Shown: positions 35,193 through 43,302 of the stretch, piece after piece
Position numbering within the stretch: the first letter of the stretch is position 1
Layout of the letters: every line of letters starts with the position of its first letter
Origin: an uncultured Flavobacteriaceae bacterium
GTDB taxonomy: Bacteria; Bacteroidota; Bacteroidia; Flavobacteriales; Flavobacteriaceae
Direction: 5' to 3'
Assembly (NCBI GenBank): GCA_947494715.1
Contig: CANLWG010000020.1
Span: forward strand, 1 to 64,000
Length of the DNA: 64,000 bases
Translations under genes and position numbers: made by a program
Notes under the pieces: model-generated
Told to the model about the DNA's origin: nothing
Seen by the model: only the letters and a program-made list of their open reading frames with translations
Databases searched by the model: none

Positions 35193-35206
35193 TCTACATT
35201 TGTAGA
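35193..35206. promoter_or_regulatory. BlaI-type operator 1
   Basis: TCTACA-TT-TGTAGA, a perfect inverted repeat matching the TACA/TGTA dyads bound by BlaI/MecI repressors. 51 bp upstream of the blaI-type start codon. Confidence 0.8.
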
Positions 35207-35219
35207 ATTACAATATTTA

Positions 35220-35235
35220 TTCTATGTTTGTAGAA
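35220..35235. promoter_or_regulatory. BlaI-type operator 2
   Basis: TTCTATGTTTGTAGAA: TTCTA-N6-TAGAA, the same geometry as the neighbouring sites; the inner TGTA half is kept on one side only. Confidence 0.7.
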
Positions 35236-35239
35236 ATAA

Positions 35240-35255
35240 TTCTAATTCCGTAGAA
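35240..35255. promoter_or_regulatory. BlaI-type operator 3
   Basis: TTCTAATTCCGTAGAA: TTCTA-N6-TAGAA, ending 2 bp before the ATG at 35258. Repressor bound here would cover the ribosome-binding and start region. Three sites in tandem suggest cooperative autoregulation. Confidence 0.68.
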
Positions 35256-35257
35256 CA

Positions 35258-35623
35258 ATGCAATTGACAAAAGCCGAGGAGGAACTTATGAATATGCTCT
35301 GGAAGCTTAAAAAAGCTTTCATGAAAGATTTGCTGGATGCGTACCCAGAACCTAAACCTGCGACGACCACCGTAGCTACTCTTTTAAAACGGATGACGGA
35401 CAAAGGTTTTGTGGCCTATACCTCTTTTGGACGGTCCCGGGAATATTATCCCACGGTAAAGAAAAAGGATTATTTCTCCAGACATGTGAACGGACTGATC
35501 AAAAACTTTTTCAACGACAGTCCAGGCCAATTTGCATCATTCTTTACCCAGGAAACGGGACTTAGCAAGGAAGAATTAGAGGACTTAAAGAAATTGATAG
35601 ACCAGGAAATAAAAAAGAAGTAG
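35258..35623 (+). CDS. BlaI/MecI-family repressor
   Basis: 121 aa. N-terminal winged helix: MQLTKAEEELMNMLWKLKKA followed by FMKDLLDAYP, then TTVATLLKRMTDKGFVAYTS (recognition helix) and a helical dimerisation tail. BlaI repressors are released by proteolysis driven by an M56 partner, which is encoded 2 bp downstream. Three inverted repeats cover the promoter and start region. Confidence 0.93.
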   Translation: MQLTKAEEELMNMLWKLKKAFMKDLLDAYPEPKPATTTVATLLKRMTDKGFVAYTSFGRSREYYPTVKKKDYFSRHVNGLIKNFFNDSPGQFASFFTQETGLSKEELEDLKKLIDQEIKKK

Positions 35624-35625
35624 TT

Positions 35626-37476
35626 ATGTTGGTATACATTTTAAAGTCGAGTGCATGTCTCGCCCTTTTTCTGCTTTTCTACAAAATCTTTTTGGAACGG
35701 GAAAAAATGCACGTTTTTAAACGCTTTTACCTATTGATGTCTTTGGTATTGGCCTTTGCCATTCCTTCTATCACCTTTACGGAATACGTTGAAATTAACT
35801 CTGGGAGTACAGAAATTCCAATGGGAATTAATTCCAATGTTCAAGAAGCATCCCAAACAATTTCATCAGATTTGAGTGTTTTGAACATTCCTTTGCTCCT
35901 TTGGACAATCTATCTGTTGGGCGTATTATTTTTTGCTTTCCGATTTGTAAAGAATCTATTCAGGGTTATTCACCGCATACGTAGCAATTCCAAATTCAAG
36001 ATGGAGCATAGTATTTATGTACTACTCTGGGAAAAAATTGTGCCGCACACATTTTTCAACTACATCTTCTTAAGCAAGTCAAAATATGAGACTCAACTGA
36101 TTCCAAAGGAAGTACTATTGCATGAGGAAACACACGCCAAACAAATGCATAGTTTAGATGTTCTTTTCATTGAGGCTTTGCACATTATCTTTTGGTTCAA
36201 CCCATTACTTTTTCTTGTAAAGGATGCCATTAGATTGAATCATGAATTTTTAGCTGATCAAGCCGTTTTAAACCATGGGGCATCTTCTCCCTCTTATCAA
36301 AACATTCTTTTGGCCTTTACCTCACCCGCAAGCTACGGAAACCACCAGCCATCTATAGCCAATGCCATTAATTATTCATCAATCCGTCTGAACGTACTCG
36401 GTAAGAAATTTGAATTTATGAGTCCGTACAGGCAGGTCAAAAAACGATTTACGATCATGAAAAAACAAACATCAAAACAAATTATTTTGCTCAAGAGCAT
36501 TCTGCTGCTTCCATTGCTGATATTATCGCTTTACAGTTTTAGTGGTAAAAAGGTAATTCTTACTGAAAACCCTGATTCCGAACTATCCCAAATAGATAGT
36601 ATCCGAGAAAATGTAACATTGGATATGCTCAAAGAATATAACATTTTGGCCCAAAAACACAATGATGTGTCCATGGACGAACGAGATGTAAAAAGAGAGG
36701 ATATACTACGTATGGAACATATTTACCATCGGATGTCTAAAGCTCAGAAAAATGAATCCAAGCCTCTTCCCAGATATGCCGACCCCCTACAGGAATCACA
36801 AGAAGGTGCTACTAAAGAACAAGTTGCGGAATACAATGCCTTGGCCCATAAATACAATGCAATGATCGAAGCGGAGGAAAACATCTTCATCAAAAAGTCC
36901 GACGTAGAACTTTTGGAATACCTGCACAGTATCATGACCGAAGATCAAAAAAGCACGGCGGAACCTTTTCCAGATTTTCCAGAGCCACCCGAACCGCCTG
37001 CACCACCAGTACATGAAGTAATAGAAATACAGGAAGAAGTAGAAAAGCTGGCTGCCTTGATGACGGAAAAGGAGATAGAAGTAAGACAGCAAAGGACCGA
37101 AATGAAGGAGATGGAAATTGAGATGGAAAAACAGGAGGTGCAAATGAAAGAACAGGTTATCGCATTGGAAAAACAGGACAAATTGATGGAAAAGGAATCC
37201 CTGGAATTGCAAGAACAGGTCCTCAAGATGGAAAAGCAGGCTAGAAAAATGGAACGAGGCGTTCCGGCTCCACCCCCCCCACCAGAACCAGAATCGCCCT
37301 TGGAATTTGTCCAAAAAATGAAGAAAAAGAACGCCCTCTTTTATCACGAAGGAAAAAAGATATCCGCTGACCAAGCCATTGAGCTATTAAAAAATAGCAA
37401 TGATGTTAACATTAATTCCAAAGGTTCAAAAGGAAAGAGGCCTATCATAGAAATATCCACCGGCCCTTCCCAATAA
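35626..37476 (+). CDS. M56-family (BlaR1-like) membrane metallopeptidase with coiled-coil C-terminus
   Basis: 616 aa. Four membrane helices (about 5-22, 35-50, 88-108, 285-305) and the zinc site H166-E-E-T-H170 with E207 in HEFLADQ, as in BlaR1/MecR1. There is no penicillin-binding sensor. After TM4 the periplasmic part holds two related ~70-aa repeats (EYNILAQKHN...QKNESKPLP, and EYNALAHKYN...QKSTAEPFP), a Pro-rich stretch, a long charged coiled coil (about 470-545; repeating MEKQ/EMKE units) and another Pro run. It probably senses an envelope signal and cleaves the BlaI-type repressor. Confidence 0.9.
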   Translation: MLVYILKSSACLALFLLFYKIFLEREKMHVFKRFYLLMSLVLAFAIPSITFTEYVEINSGSTEIPMGINSNVQEASQTISSDLSVLNIPLLLWTIYLLGVLFFAFRFVKNLFRVIHRIRSNSKFKMEHSIYVLLWEKIVPHTFFNYIFLSKSKYETQLIPKEVLLHEETHAKQMHSLDVLFIEALHIIFWFNPLLFLVKDAIRLNHEFLADQAVLNHGASSPSYQNILLAFTSPASYGNHQPSIANAINYSSIRLNVLGKKFEFMSPYRQVKKRFTIMKKQTSKQIILLKSILLLPLLILSLYSFSGKKVILTENPDSELSQIDSIRENVTLDMLKEYNILAQKHNDVSMDERDVKREDILRMEHIYHRMSKAQKNESKPLPRYADPLQESQEGATKEQVAEYNALAHKYNAMIEAEENIFIKKSDVELLEYLHSIMTEDQKSTAEPFPDFPEPPEPPAPPVHEVIEIQEEVEKLAALMTEKEIEVRQQRTEMKEMEIEMEKQEVQMKEQVIALEKQDKLMEKESLELQEQVLKMEKQARKMERGVPAPPPPPEPESPLEFVQKMKKKNALFYHEGKKISADQAIELLKNSNDVNINSKGSKGKRPIIEISTGPSQ

Positions 37477-37502
37477 TACATTAATTTCCATATCATCCCA
37501 TT

Positions 37503-38606
37503 ATGATTTTGACAATAACGAAAACATTGTCCTGGATAACTACATTCCTATTTCTCTGGGCAGGCAATCCCAACATTAAGGACCATATACTTAAACCAAA
37601 CCTATTCCATTCGAATAAGAATTTGGAAAAGTATCTACAATCATTAGAGCAGAAGGGGTTTTCTGGAACCATTCTAGTAGCCCAAAAAGGGGAAATCATC
37701 GCGCACCTTGCCTATGGCATGCGCAATAAATCCGAAGGGCTAAAAAATCAAAAAAGCACCATTTTCGATATCGGTTCCGTTACAAAACAATTTACCGCAG
37801 CCGCTATCTTAAAGTTGGAGATGCAAGGAAAACTGTCCGTAGATGACCCAATTTCAAAATACTTTGTCGGAATACCCAGAGATAAAAAAGAGATTACTAT
37901 CCATCAGCTTTTAACACATACCTCCGGTCTGGTAGCAAGTGTCGGTAACGATTATGAAGAAATCAGTGAGAAGGATTTCCTAAATCGGGTCTTCGCATTG
38001 GAACTGAAATCGCCTGTAGGCCAAAAATTCCGCTACTCCAATGTGGGTTATAGCTTGTTGAGTATCATAATCGAGAAGGTAAGCGGCATGGGTTATGAAG
38101 CCTACCTCAACGAAGCACTTTTTAATCCGGCCGGAATGCAAAATACCGGCTATATACTCCCTTCCTGGGATTCCAATTCCATTGCAAAAGGATATTCAAA
38201 AAAGAAGGAGCATAAAAAACCCAATGAAGAGCATTGGGACGAAGATGGACCTTTTCTGAACCTTAAGGGAAATGGCGGAATCCTGTCCAATACCGAAGAT
38301 CTATTTAAATGGCATACCGCACTTTTAAGCAATGATGTATTGGACGAAAAAGCTAATGAAAAGTACTTCTACCCCCATACACCAGAAGATGCAAGTGGAG
38401 AATCCTTTTATGCCTATGGTTGGGTAAATATGCCTTTGGGCCCGAACAAAACTGCAATTTGGCATAATGGCGGCAACGGTATATTCTTTGCAGACTTTTG
38501 GCGATTTGAAGAAGAAGACATTGCCGTCATTGTCCTATCCAATAAGTATAGAAGAGGTAAGGACGATATCATCGCCGAAAAAATTTCAGGAATCATTTTA
38601 GAATAA
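37503..38606 (+). CDS. Serine hydrolase, class C beta-lactamase-like
   Basis: 367 aa with an N-terminal signal/anchor helix (1-20). Active-site motifs SVTK (92-95), YSN (178-180) and HNGG near 326. Third gene of the BlaI/M56 operon (26 bp after it). Its induction would follow repressor cleavage, as for beta-lactamases in staphylococci; but the M56 protein has no beta-lactam sensor and this family often acts on peptides or esters, so a beta-lactamase role is not established. Confidence 0.86.
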   Translation: MILTITKTLSWITTFLFLWAGNPNIKDHILKPNLFHSNKNLEKYLQSLEQKGFSGTILVAQKGEIIAHLAYGMRNKSEGLKNQKSTIFDIGSVTKQFTAAAILKLEMQGKLSVDDPISKYFVGIPRDKKEITIHQLLTHTSGLVASVGNDYEEISEKDFLNRVFALELKSPVGQKFRYSNVGYSLLSIIIEKVSGMGYEAYLNEALFNPAGMQNTGYILPSWDSNSIAKGYSKKKEHKKPNEEHWDEDGPFLNLKGNGGILSNTEDLFKWHTALLSNDVLDEKANEKYFYPHTPEDASGESFYAYGWVNMPLGPNKTAIWHNGGNGIFFADFWRFEEEDIAVIVLSNKYRRGKDDIIAEKISGIILE

Positions 38607-38610
38607 TACG

Positions 38611-40326
38611 ATGATGGTAAGCGTAATTTTCCGTTTGTTCTTTTCCAGTATCCTTTGCTATTGCACAGTTAGGGCACAAGAATCGTCTCTCAACATTTCG
38701 GAGCCCTATGGCAATTATGAAGTAGGATTTCAAACATGGAATACCTTTGATAAATCCCGAAGTTTTTCTTTTGATATAAACCGCCCCGGCATGGATCCGG
38801 ACAAAACCATTTTCAGGCCAATTCAAATATGTGTTTGGTATCCTGCAGAAGCCAGTGGCAAAAGCCCAATGAAATATGAGGAATATTTCTTTCTAATGGC
38901 CAATGAGACAGGAAAAATAGATTTGTCGAAGACCGCCAAGGACAGTCTGTTGAACAATTTTCTTAAAACCGAGCAGGTGGATCTGAAAATTCTTGAAAAG
39001 GAACTAAAGGTGAACATGCGGGCCATAAAGGACGCAACCCACACCGTGACTCAAAAGTTTCCAGTACTGATTTATGGTCCAAGCTGGTCGTCATCAGCTT
39101 ATGAAAATACACTACTGAGCGAATTCTTGGCAAGTCATGGCTATGTTGTAATCTCTAGCCCAAGCGTGGGCCCGGAAAAACGGGATATGCCCATTTCCAG
39201 AATTGGCGTAGAAACCCAAGGCCGGGATATGGAATTTCTATTTAGCATTTTGGATACGCTACCCAATGCCGATACAGATAGGGTAGCCATAGCCGGATTT
39301 AGCTTGGGTGGATTCTCCAACATACTGATGATGGCCCGAAATTCTTCGGTAGATGCCTGGATCGGTATCGACCCCAGCATTCATGAGGCCTATGATTTCT
39401 TTGAGGATTCACCTTATGAGGACTATAGACGTTTTTCAAAACCCACATTGTTCATCAATTCCTTGGGTTATATGAACGAACTTCCCTTTTATGATAAATT
39501 GATTTACAGCGATGCCTATATGGTCAACCTACCCCAATTGGAACACACAGATCTAGCTTCCCAATTCATAAAGCTTTTTGGCTCAAATGACACGAAAGAA
39601 AATGTGGCCGTAAAAGTGAAGGGCTATAACCTTATGACCAAGTATATATTGGCCTTTCTGAATGGAGTATTCAGGGATAAGCTCGATTATTCGGACATGA
39701 CCCAGCAATACTTCGATCCAAGTAAAATAGATACTTCCTTTTTACAAATAAAAACCAAAAAAGGACTGCCCAAAGTAGATGTGCTTTTTGACCGATATAA
39801 GAATAGTAAAGGAAAAGGCCTGATTCCTTTTTTGAATTCAACAGTATCCAGAGAGCGGAATATGATTTATCCCGAAGCTGACCTACAAAAACTAATCTAT
39901 CTTGCAGCACAAAATGATTTGTCACGGACCTCAAAAGAATTGATGGCCTGGTACCAATCCAAATACAAGACAGCCTTTCACGGCAGGGTTTTGAAACATG
40001 TCACTTTTGACCAAATGTTGGAACTATTTTTGGAAGTGTACCGGACCAATGAAAAGTGCGACTTTGACTATTACCAATTGAACCATACAGCTCAATTATT
40101 GTCCATGGGGGGAAACGGTGAGGAGTCACTTAAATACTTCATTCTGAATACCCAACTGCATCCAAAGAATTACCAAGCCTATTTCAATCTGGGCATTGGA
40201 TATTTTAGAATGGACGATTTTGACAAGGCCCGAATCAATTTTAAAAAATGTCTGGAATTAAATCCGGATGAACGGTTCAAAGGTCTGGCCAACGATTTTC
40301 TTTCCAAATCGCAGGGCAAGAAGTAA
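38611..40326 (+). CDS. Secreted alpha/beta hydrolase with C-terminal TPR
   Basis: 571 aa with a signal peptide (about 1-23). Residues 60-360 form a PAF-acetylhydrolase / dienelactone-hydrolase-like alpha/beta fold: VCVWYPAE-like strand, FPVLIYGPSWS and nucleophile elbow AGFSLGGF (Ser231). The last ~60 residues form a tetratricopeptide motif (YQAYFNLGIGYFRMDDFDKA). It starts 4 bp after the serine hydrolase and ends the operon. Probable periplasmic esterase; substrate unknown. Confidence 0.8.
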   Translation: MMVSVIFRLFFSSILCYCTVRAQESSLNISEPYGNYEVGFQTWNTFDKSRSFSFDINRPGMDPDKTIFRPIQICVWYPAEASGKSPMKYEEYFFLMANETGKIDLSKTAKDSLLNNFLKTEQVDLKILEKELKVNMRAIKDATHTVTQKFPVLIYGPSWSSSAYENTLLSEFLASHGYVVISSPSVGPEKRDMPISRIGVETQGRDMEFLFSILDTLPNADTDRVAIAGFSLGGFSNILMMARNSSVDAWIGIDPSIHEAYDFFEDSPYEDYRRFSKPTLFINSLGYMNELPFYDKLIYSDAYMVNLPQLEHTDLASQFIKLFGSNDTKENVAVKVKGYNLMTKYILAFLNGVFRDKLDYSDMTQQYFDPSKIDTSFLQIKTKKGLPKVDVLFDRYKNSKGKGLIPFLNSTVSRERNMIYPEADLQKLIYLAAQNDLSRTSKELMAWYQSKYKTAFHGRVLKHVTFDQMLELFLEVYRTNEKCDFDYYQLNHTAQLLSMGGNGEESLKYFILNTQLHPKNYQAYFNLGIGYFRMDDFDKARINFKKCLELNPDERFKGLANDFLSKSQGKK

Positions 40327-40514
40327 AAAAACACATATACGGCCATTATAGTTAATATGGGGAACAGATGTGTTCCTGAGATACCTCCTAACCTTTTTCT
40401 TAAAAAGCCTATGGAATGGTATCTCAACAACCAGAATTATTTATTATCCTGGAACAAATCGAAACCTAAAATAGATAGTTTGTCGAAAACGATGTGAAAT
40501 TAGCAGCTATGGTT

Positions 40515-41702
40515 TTAGGCAATCATTCCATGTGGGTCGATTACATACTTTTTAGCGGCACCCTTATCAAAATCATCATATCCGTTCGGTGCTTGGTCTA
40601 GGCTAATAGTTTGTACATTGACCGCTTTTGCTATATGGACCTTTTCATATAGAATAGCTTGCATCAATTGTCTGTGGTATTTCATTACAGGACATTGACC
40701 GGTATGAAACGAGTGAGATTTGGCCCATCCCAAACCTATTCGAATACCAAGATTTCCTATTTTGGCATTTTCATCTACCCCGCCGGGGTCTCCGGTTACA
40801 TAGAGTCCAGGTATGCCAATGGACCCACCGGCCCTGGTAATGCTCATTACCGAGTTCAAAACCGTGGCAGGCTGTTCTATATGCGAACAATTACCATGTC
40901 CCTTCGCTTCAAATCCTACACAATCAACAGCAGAATCCACTTCGTTAATACCTAAAATTTCCGCAATTTGTTCCTCTAAAGTAGCATCCTTTCTTAAATC
41001 TACGGTCTCACAACCAAAACTTCTGGCTTGTTCCAAACGCTCCGGAATCATATCTCCGACAATTACCACTGCCGCTCCCAGTAAATGGGCAGAAACGGCA
41101 CTTGCCAAACCTACAGGGCCTGCACCGGCAATATATACCGTAGAGCCAGGGCCTACTCCCGCAGTTACTGCACCGTGGTATCCCGTTGGGAAGATATCCG
41201 ACAATAAGGTCAGGTCGCGAATTTTTTCCATGGCCTGGTCCTTATCCGGAAATTTTAATAGGTTAAAATCCGCATAGGGTACCATTACATATTCGGCCTG
41301 GCCACCTACCCAGCCCCCCATGTCCACATAACCATAGGCAGCTCCCGGCCTGGCCGGATTTACGTTGAGACAAATACCTGTTTTACCTTCCTTGCAATTT
41401 CTACATCTTCCACAGGCAATATTGAAGGGTACGGAGACAATATCCCCAACATTTATAAATTCAACGTCACGTCCCGCTTCAATGACCTCCCCCGTAATTT
41501 CATGGCCAAGAATAAGCCCCTCCGGAGCTGTAGTCCGGCCCCTGACCATATGTTGATCGCTTCCACAAATATTGGTCGAAACAATTTTAAGGATTACTCC
41601 ATGATCGCATTTTCTGTTTCCAATTGCCAATTCTGGAAAGTCAATATGCTGTATTTCTACCACACCGGGTTTAATATAAGCGACACCTCTGTTACTTGCC
41701 AT
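40515..41702 (-). CDS. fdhA: Glutathione-independent formaldehyde dehydrogenase
   Basis: 395 aa, the length of Pseudomonas PFDH / formaldehyde dismutase. Catalytic zinc: Cys46 (NICGSDQHM), His67-Glu68 (GHE) and a late Asp. Structural zinc: C97-x2-C100-x2-C103-x7-C111. The NAD motif GAGPVGLASA and GDMIPERLEQA follow. It oxidises formaldehyde and other aldehydes with NAD without glutathione. Single gene, no C1 pathway genes nearby; a detoxification role is likely. Confidence 0.92.
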   Translation of the reverse strand: MASNRGVAYIKPGVVEIQHIDFPELAIGNRKCDHGVILKIVSTNICGSDQHMVRGRTTAPEGLILGHEITGEVIEAGRDVEFINVGDIVSVPFNIACGRCRNCKEGKTGICLNVNPARPGAAYGYVDMGGWVGGQAEYVMVPYADFNLLKFPDKDQAMEKIRDLTLLSDIFPTGYHGAVTAGVGPGSTVYIAGAGPVGLASAVSAHLLGAAVVIVGDMIPERLEQARSFGCETVDLRKDATLEEQIAEILGINEVDSAVDCVGFEAKGHGNCSHIEQPATVLNSVMSITRAGGSIGIPGLYVTGDPGGVDENAKIGNLGIRIGLGWAKSHSFHTGQCPVMKYHRQLMQAILYEKVHIAKAVNVQTISLDQAPNGYDDFDKGAAKKYVIDPHGMIA

Positions 41703-42065
41703 GATATACTTTTTCTGGATTAAATAAACGTCAACATTATTGGTTATAATATAGGAAATTTTAATTTATCTATAAATAAATTTGAATATATTATAAAAAT
41801 TTAAAGCTTTTGTTATTTAATTCATATTCATTGTTGGGAATAAATAACAACCAACTAAGTACAGTTACATCAGTTAATACTTCGACAAGCTTGGTTTACA
41901 TGAACTATTACAAAACTGAAACCTAACATACCTTTACAACTTTCATTAAGGTGAACAAAATCATAAATTATGGCTTAGCATCCTGATTTCTACGGTATTT
42001 CTGTAACATTTTACCGAAAATCACGTTCTAACAATCAATATGATCATCAATCAAATCAGAACACT
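41703..42065. other. AT-rich intergenic region
   Basis: 363 bp between divergent fdhA and the DUF4407 gene. Very AT-rich with T/A runs (41758-41830). No ORF, RNA or inverted repeat of note; both promoters should lie here. Confidence 0.5.
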
Positions 42066-43166
42066 ATGCTACAACGTTTTTTTATCCTCTGCTCAGGGGC
42101 GGATGCCTCTATTCTAAAAACCTGTTCCGAAGGCGAGCAGAACAAATATGCCGGTGTTGGGGCCACCGTTTTCTTTACTGCCGCCATGGCCTTTATTGCC
42201 AGTAGCTATGCACTTTATACCGTTTTTGATAATGTGTATATCGCTATTTTCTTTGGGGTCATTTGGGGGCTGCTGATTTTTAACCTGGATCGATTTATCG
42301 TTTCCACGATCAAAAAGCGAAACAGTTTTGGAAGCGAGCTCTTACAAGCTACCCCCAGGATCATTCTGGCCATTATTATTGCAGTGGTTATCTCAAAACC
42401 CCTGGAAATGAAGATTTTTGAAAAGGAAATCAACCAAGTATTGTTGGAAGAGAAGAACGAAATGACCTTGGCCAACAAACAGCAATTGGCACAGCAATAT
42501 ACCCCAAACATTGTAAAGTTAAATGAAGATATTGTTGGATTAAAAGGTGAGGTCAGTAATAAACAGGCCGAAACCGATGCACTTTACGATGTCTTCATTT
42601 CAGAGGCCGAGGGCAGGACGGGAACCATGCTTTTGGGCAAAGGTCCCGTATACAAGGAAAAACGCGAAAAGCATGATGCCGCTTTGGCGGAGCTTCAACA
42701 ACTAAAGCAGGATAACGGTGAGAAAATTAAAGCCATTGAGGGACAAATTGCGGCATTAAATCTGGAATACGCAGAGGTAGTAAAAAATTCCCAGCCAATT
42801 ATCGATGGTTTTGACGGGCTTATGGCGCGTATCAATGCCTTGGGTAAATTATCCTGGTTCCCTTCATTCTTCATTTTTCTCTTGTTTTTGGCCATTGAAA
42901 CCTCTCCGATCATTGCCAAGCTATTGGCGCCAAAAGGCGAATATGACCTAAAATTGGAAGATGAGGAAAGTGCCGTTAAAACCTGGGTAACGCAAAAAGT
43001 GGAACAACGGGAAAAAATCTTGGCTACGGATACCGCGCTAAACGAAAAAATCTATGGTGAGATCGAGGAGGAAGAAGCGGTCTATGCTTATAAGAAACAG
43101 AAAGCCGAGGAACTTCTAAAACTTCAGGCCGATGCCTTTCATGACCTACAGGTGAAGAGCTTGTAA
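42066..43166 (+). CDS. DUF4407 membrane protein
   Basis: 366 aa. The N-terminal part has four close hydrophobic segments (about 35-52, 58-78, 96-112 and, after a long gap, 262-282), with NLDRFIVSTIKK between segments 2 and 3. Residues about 120-240 form a charged coiled coil (NKQQLAQQYTPNIVKLNEDI), and the C-terminus is Glu/Lys-rich. This is the DUF4407 arrangement, widespread in Bacteroidota and of unknown function. Single gene. Confidence 0.85.
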   Translation: MLQRFFILCSGADASILKTCSEGEQNKYAGVGATVFFTAAMAFIASSYALYTVFDNVYIAIFFGVIWGLLIFNLDRFIVSTIKKRNSFGSELLQATPRIILAIIIAVVISKPLEMKIFEKEINQVLLEEKNEMTLANKQQLAQQYTPNIVKLNEDIVGLKGEVSNKQAETDALYDVFISEAEGRTGTMLLGKGPVYKEKREKHDAALAELQQLKQDNGEKIKAIEGQIAALNLEYAEVVKNSQPIIDGFDGLMARINALGKLSWFPSFFIFLLFLAIETSPIIAKLLAPKGEYDLKLEDEESAVKTWVTQKVEQREKILATDTALNEKIYGEIEEEEAVYAYKKQKAEELLKLQADAFHDLQVKSL

Positions 43167-43302
43167 TTACACCAAGATTTGCAATTCCCTTTTGCCGGTT
43201 ATCCCTTTAAGCATAATTGCAATAGTGCAAGTCTCCGCTTAAGGACAAAAATGTTCTCGACAACAAGGAGGTGCTTAATTGTTAGCTCCTGGCAATACCA
43301 CA

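Noticed and set aside
36796-37374. Long - strand frame rich in Phe/Leu/His
   Set aside because: Antisense shadow of the Lys/Glu/Met-rich coiled coil of the M56 protein.
37503-38606. Calling the operon a beta-lactamase resistance system
   Set aside because: Class C-like motifs and BlaI/M56 partners are present, but the beta-lactam sensor domain is absent and the hydrolase family is functionally broad.
40361-40426. Hairpins between the TPR hydrolase gene and fdhA as a terminator
   Set aside because: GGAACA/TGTTCC and GAGATACC/GGTATCTC pairs exist, but loops are long or no T-run follows, so evidence is too weak.
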